Below are positions 49,931-52,646 of a stretch of 52,646 nt of DNA, piece after piece. Made by a program: the position numbers and the translations under genes. Source of the DNA: a virus. Location of the stretch: IMG/VR virus record IMGVR_UViG_3300043570_001329, positions 1 to 52,646 of that record. One strand, given 5' to 3'. The first letter of the stretch is position 1; every line of letters starts with the position of its first letter. The notes beneath the pieces were generated by a model. It was not told the origin of the DNA, did not search any database, and saw nothing but the letters and a program-made list of their open reading frames with translations.

Positions 49931-50173
49931 TCAGGTTTTCTTACTAGTAAATTTACGAAGTACCTGCTCTGCATCTGGATATTCTGTCAACCCCATCAAT
50001 GCAAGCTCCGTATCAACGGCTACCTGTCTTTCATCAAGCTCTTTCGAGTACTTCCCCAGTAACTCCTCTGCATATTCAATGTCCTCCTGTGATACTGTTT
50101 TATACCACACAAACAAGGTTTCGGGGTCAGAGTTAAGCAAGAAGTCAAGGTTATCTCTATCTTGTTTATCCAT
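49931..50173 (-). CDS. Hypothetical acidic protein (80 aa)
   Basis: AAGGAGG before ATG. MDKQDRDNLDFLLNSDPETL, FVWYKTVSQEDIEYAEELLG, a familiar small T4-like phage protein (recall). Function unknown. Follows the AAA+ gene. Confidence 0.75.
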   Translation of the reverse strand: MDKQDRDNLDFLLNSDPETLFVWYKTVSQEDIEYAEELLGKYSKELDERQVAVDTELALMGLTEYPDAEQVLRKFTSKKT

Positions 50174-50183
50174 TCAATCCTCC

Positions 50184-51062
50184 TTAGTTGACCAACATAT
50201 ATTTTGCAAGTTGATTCCAATCAGAACCACCAGCCTGACGAATCTTTGCAATTGTAATCAAGGTACGCAAGTTAATCTCACGAGCCTCATTCTTATTCTG
50301 CTTCAAGAACTCAAACGCTTCGATCTTCTGTATCGTAGGAACAGATGAGAGGAAGTTAGGCTGGTTCATGATGTGTTCCATACGATCAATCTTCTGATCA
50401 ACAGTCATAGACAAATCAACACACATCGAACGACTACGCAAGGCCTGACTAATCTTATCCTGAGTCAGATTAGAGATGAACACTACTCCACCAGTGAACT
50501 TGAATGTGCGTGGCAGATTCTCATCATTGATGTTTGAATTCCAGGTAATATAGCGGTTATCATACGAGTCAAGAGCACCCTTAAGCAAGTTGAGAGCATC
50601 AGCATCTTTCAAAATAGAATCACAATCATCAAACACAACAATCGAGTCACGGTTCTCATACAGAACTTTGAACAGCCCTTTAGCTGTCGAGAATCCTTTG
50701 ATCACCACGAACATCTTACTGGACGTAACCACCTCACCAACTTCACTCTCAGCTACGATGTCAGTCACATTCCGTAAACCAGCCTTAGTCAGCGATTCAA
50801 TAACGGTGTGAGTCTTACCCAATCCACCTTCACCAGTAACAACAACAGAAGGAGTAACACGATTAGCAATCATACCAACAATCTTCTCTACGAACTCGAA
50901 TCGTTGGTTAATAGGAAACTCAACAGCCTTACTATCAGCAACTGGCTCTTCTTCATACCCCTGAATTTTCTGCTTTAGATAGTACTTGTTCTTGGAGCGT
51001 GCAATCTCCTTACCAGCATCATTGAAAGCAATAAACGTACCACCCACGTTGCGGATATCCAT
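50184..51062 (-). CDS. AAA+ ATPase (292 aa)
   Basis: Start at ATG 51062 with GGAGG; the frame extends to 51185 over the preceding micro-gene. Walker A VTGEGGLGKT (residues 77-84 for GEGGLGKT), Walker B IVVFDDCD (144-148), sensor-1 VVFISN (Asn198), and ALRSRSMCVDL with Arg209/Arg211 as possible finger. The C-terminal helical lid ends YMLVN. A single-domain AAA+ protein; the target is unknown. In such a place it may work in DNA replication initiation or remodelling. Co-transcribed with small genes 51064-51234 and 49931-50173. Confidence 0.85.
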   Translation of the reverse strand: MDIRNVGGTFIAFNDAGKEIARSKNKYYLKQKIQGYEEEPVADSKAVEFPINQRFEFVEKIVGMIANRVTPSVVVTGEGGLGKTHTVIESLTKAGLRNVTDIVAESEVGEVVTSSKMFVVIKGFSTAKGLFKVLYENRDSIVVFDDCDSILKDADALNLLKGALDSYDNRYITWNSNINDENLPRTFKFTGGVVFISNLTQDKISQALRSRSMCVDLSMTVDQKIDRMEHIMNQPNFLSSVPTIQKIEAFEFLKQNKNEAREINLRTLITIAKIRQAGGSDWNQLAKYMLVN

Positions 51063-51063
51063 A

Positions 51064-51234
51064 TTACTTACCTCCATATGCGTAGCAATCATTATCGTAC
51101 GACTGGGATGAGTACATAAGCATTTCACCACCTGCACACATCTCGTCAACGTACTCATTATACATGATATCCACAGTCGACTCAACTACTTCCTGAGCCA
51201 GGATCTGTAACACCGTATTTGCACTAGCAATCAT
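51064..51234 (-). CDS. Small acidic protein (56 aa)
   Basis: GGAG before ATG 51234. MIASANTVLQILAQEVVEST, VDIMYNEYVDEMCAGGEML, then Ser/Tyr-rich end. It stops 1 nt before the AAA+ start. Unknown. Confidence 0.7.
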   Translation of the reverse strand: MIASANTVLQILAQEVVESTVDIMYNEYVDEMCAGGEMLMYSSQSYDNDCYAYGGK

Positions 51235-51264
51235 GTAAACTCCAATTCATCAGTCAATATAGCT

Positions 51265-51293
51265 ATTATCGGCCTCAAACGAAATTAAGTCAA
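51265..51293 (-). promoter_or_regulatory. Early sigma70-type promoter P6
   Basis: TTGACT (51293-51288), 17 nt, GATAAT (51270-51265). Identical over the block to P3. Drives the AAA+ operon. Confidence 0.85.
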
Positions 51294-51322
51294 CATAAAA
51301 GTTCTTCTGGATAATCAAGGAG

Positions 51323-51673
51323 TTAGTCGACATCAAACCACAAATCTCTGCCGGAGACTCTGCCGCGAAGGTATTCCTCCTCTTCGCTCGGGGGGAGAGG
51401 GATACCCATATCTTCTATTGTTGGAATTACAACGGTTGCATCAGTTATAGATCGCTGAGCAGCTCTCATTACGTTGGATAACTTCCATTTGTGCTCTTCA
51501 GATGCATCTGTCTTATGATATGCAGAGACGGCTAATCCCTTGTTAAGTTTGTCTAACTCGGAATGCTCTCTAACATTGGCACAGCTATAGCTGCAAAAAG
51601 TGCCTCGCTTGATGTGTTTGGTACCACAGCGAGGACACTCTTTTTCAGGTCTAATTTTCTTATGGCGGCCCAT
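51323..51673 (-). CDS. Treble-clef zinc-finger protein (116 aa)
   Basis: MGRHKKIRPEKECPRCGTKH, IKRGTFCSYSCANVREHSE: CPRC and CSYSC make a four-Cys zinc finger of the HNH/MYM type at the N-terminus. Start ATG 51673 (frame to 51709). C-terminal half acidic. Could bind DNA. 14-nt overlap with the gene upstream. Confidence 0.7.
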   Translation of the reverse strand: MGRHKKIRPEKECPRCGTKHIKRGTFCSYSCANVREHSELDKLNKGLAVSAYHKTDASEEHKWKLSNVMRAAQRSITDATVVIPTIEDMGIPLPPSEEEEYLRGRVSGRDLWFDVD

Positions 51674-51875
51674 TGAAATATGCTTTGGCTTTAGTCTTTG
51701 CCTCGTCAATAGTCATAGCATACACTTCAACAACTGCAGTACCATTTGTTATGGTCATGCTGTATGGTACAACTCCATCAAATTGAAAATCTTCTGGAAT
51801 AGGAACAACTATCTTCCATTTCTGGAGGTTCTTCATCCTATTTAGAATTTGCTCAAGATTTGCGTCAATGGCCAC
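51660..51875 (-). CDS. Hypothetical protein (71 aa)
   Basis: MAIDANLEQILNRMKNLQKW, IPEDFQFDGVVPYSMTI, TIDEAKTKAKAYF. Alpha/beta small protein. Overlaps the upstream gene by 11 nt. Unknown. Confidence 0.65.
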   Translation of the reverse strand: MAIDANLEQILNRMKNLQKWKIVVPIPEDFQFDGVVPYSMTITNGTAVVEVYAMTIDEAKTKAKAYFNGPP

Positions 51876-52062
51876 TGGACATTCCCTTTAACTCACCAAC
51901 AACTTCAAGGTAAGATTGTTTGATGCAGAAAGGGATGCTGCTGTCGATATAAACATAGCACATCTCATACTTTTCATCGATTGACGCCTCAACATATCTG
52001 ATATGATCAATGTTAAAGGTTACGTACACTCCATCAGCTCTCAGTAGAGTGATAAATTTCAT
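51865..52062 (-). CDS. Hypothetical protein (65 aa)
   Basis: MKFITLLRADGVYVTFNIDH, IRYVEASIDEKYEMCYVYID, VVGELKG end. Beta-rich, resembling small phage proteins with LxxxDGxxVxxxxxxI strands (flagellar FlbD-like pattern). Unknown. Confidence 0.65.
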   Translation of the reverse strand: MKFITLLRADGVYVTFNIDHIRYVEASIDEKYEMCYVYIDSSIPFCIKQSYLEVVGELKGMSSGH

Positions 52063-52073
52063 GTGATCTCCAA

Positions 52074-52099
52074 TAAAAAAAGACCCGACCGAAGTCGGG
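52074..52099 (-). terminator. Intrinsic terminator
   Basis: On the minus strand CCCGAC-TTCG-GTCGGG, a 6-bp stem with the very stable UUCG loop, then TCTTTTTTT. It follows the last codon of the gene at 52113 and precedes the next gene, ending that transcript. Confidence 0.92.
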
Positions 52100-52112
52100 C
52101 CAAAACATCAAC

Positions 52113-52631
52113 TTAACGCTTAAATACTCGTGACACATAGTAGTATGCATTAGCATACGTAATCTTCAACTCTTTCTGAATCAGCTGAGCAATCTCACCG
52201 TTAGTCTTATCCTTGTTAGCATCAAAGATACCCTTAGCTACCTGCTTCTTATCATTCGAACGAGCGGGCTTAACAGGCTTGAACGATGTCGAGGATGAGC
52301 TCTCACCAGACGTTGATTCCGTTTCAACAAACACATAAGGCATATTGGTACGGATCTTCTCTAACTTAGCCTCAGCAATCATAGTAGCATTACCCGTATT
52401 GTACTCATCTTGAACAATAGCTTGCTCAACCATTGCCTTAGCCATGATTCGAGCAGAAGCAAGATCATACTGATCAGAACCACCTAGATCAGAGATGATT
52501 GAATTAGCATATCCAAGAGGATCAGACGATAACCCAATATCCTCACCAACTTGCTGAATAGCCTTTACAACCGAGTCAGACTTGATGCCATAGGAAGTAA
52601 GGATCTGCTTTGCATTGACGATAGTATTCAT
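52113..52631 (-). CDS. Conserved hypothetical protein (172 aa)
   Basis: ATG 52631 preceded by GGAG at 9 nt (the frame includes another ATG at 52643). N-terminal 100 residues helical (MNTIVNAKQILTSYGIKSDS). A Ser-rich linker ESTSGESSSSTS follows, then a C-terminal HTH-like part with NGEIAQLIQKELKITYANAY and YYVSRVFKR. The C-terminal module is common in T4-like aquatic phages (recall). Function unknown. It is followed by a strong terminator. Confidence 0.7.
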   Translation of the reverse strand: MNTIVNAKQILTSYGIKSDSVVKAIQQVGEDIGLSSDPLGYANSIISDLGGSDQYDLASARIMAKAMVEQAIVQDEYNTGNATMIAEAKLEKIRTNMPYVFVETESTSGESSSSTSFKPVKPARSNDKKQVAKGIFDANKDKTNGEIAQLIQKELKITYANAYYYVSRVFKR

Positions 52632-52646
52632 GTATTTCTCCATAAT

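Overview
This window is part of the genome of a T4-like contractile-tailed phage (a myovirus of the marine or freshwater T4 superfamily). The evidence is a run of T4-type baseplate and tail genes (homologues of gp48, gp53, gp27, gp5, gp25, gp6, gp7 and gp8 on the minus strand; gp4, gp54, gp26 and a gp29-type hub/tape-measure protein on the plus strand), followed by a gp32-gp59-gp33 replication and late-transcription cluster. DNA is AT-rich and genes are tightly packed, mostly with 1-20 nt overlaps. No host gene is seen apart from phage-carried metabolic and RNA genes.

Layout. 1-31154 (minus): the virion block, read right to left: gp48, gp53, gp27-like, gp5-like spike, PAAR tip, gp25, gp6, gp7-like, an enlarged gp8-like protein, a 2174-residue DUF4815-type protein, then an array of Asn/Ser/Thr/Ala-rich tail-fibre proteins (533, 1148, 772 and more than 1378 residues, the last cut by the window edge) with small partner genes between them. 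One fibre ends in a peptidase S74 chaperone. 31166-36533 (plus): gp4, a conserved protein of unknown role, gp54, gp26 with a probable programmed -1 frameshift extension, and a tape-measure/hub protein carrying a tail lysozyme domain. A bidirectional terminator separates this from 36562-38916 (minus): gp32, gp59, gp33 and an exported SleB-type cell-wall hydrolase.

39059-39461 (minus) is the most unusual spot. A 24-codon pqqA gene (precursor peptide of the cofactor PQQ) lies directly upstream of a circularly permuted, two-piece tmRNA whose tag reads ANDNKYALAA. PqqA suggests a host that uses PQQ-dependent dehydrogenases, such as a methylotroph; that is inference. An IscA/ErpA-type iron-sulfur carrier at 41074-41403 is another auxiliary metabolic gene.

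39569-52646 (minus) is an early-type region of about fifty small genes, many of them micro-ORFs of 24-60 codons chained by ATGA or TAATG overlaps. Most have no recognisable function. Exceptions are a DUF932 protein, a SWIM zinc-finger protein, a ligase-domain-like protein, an AAA+ ATPase, and zinc-ribbon and membrane peptides. Six near-identical sigma70-type promoters (TTGACT, 17 nt, GATAAT or a close variant) divide the region into operons. One further copy faces the other way, antisense to the genes. Late genes instead have a T4-like late-promoter octamer (CATAAATA and variants).

Together the window holds the tail and baseplate assembly module, the replication/late-transcription switch, lysis, and an early host-interaction region with a translation-rescue RNA and a cofactor precursor. 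All family assignments are from reading the sequence; no database search was run.
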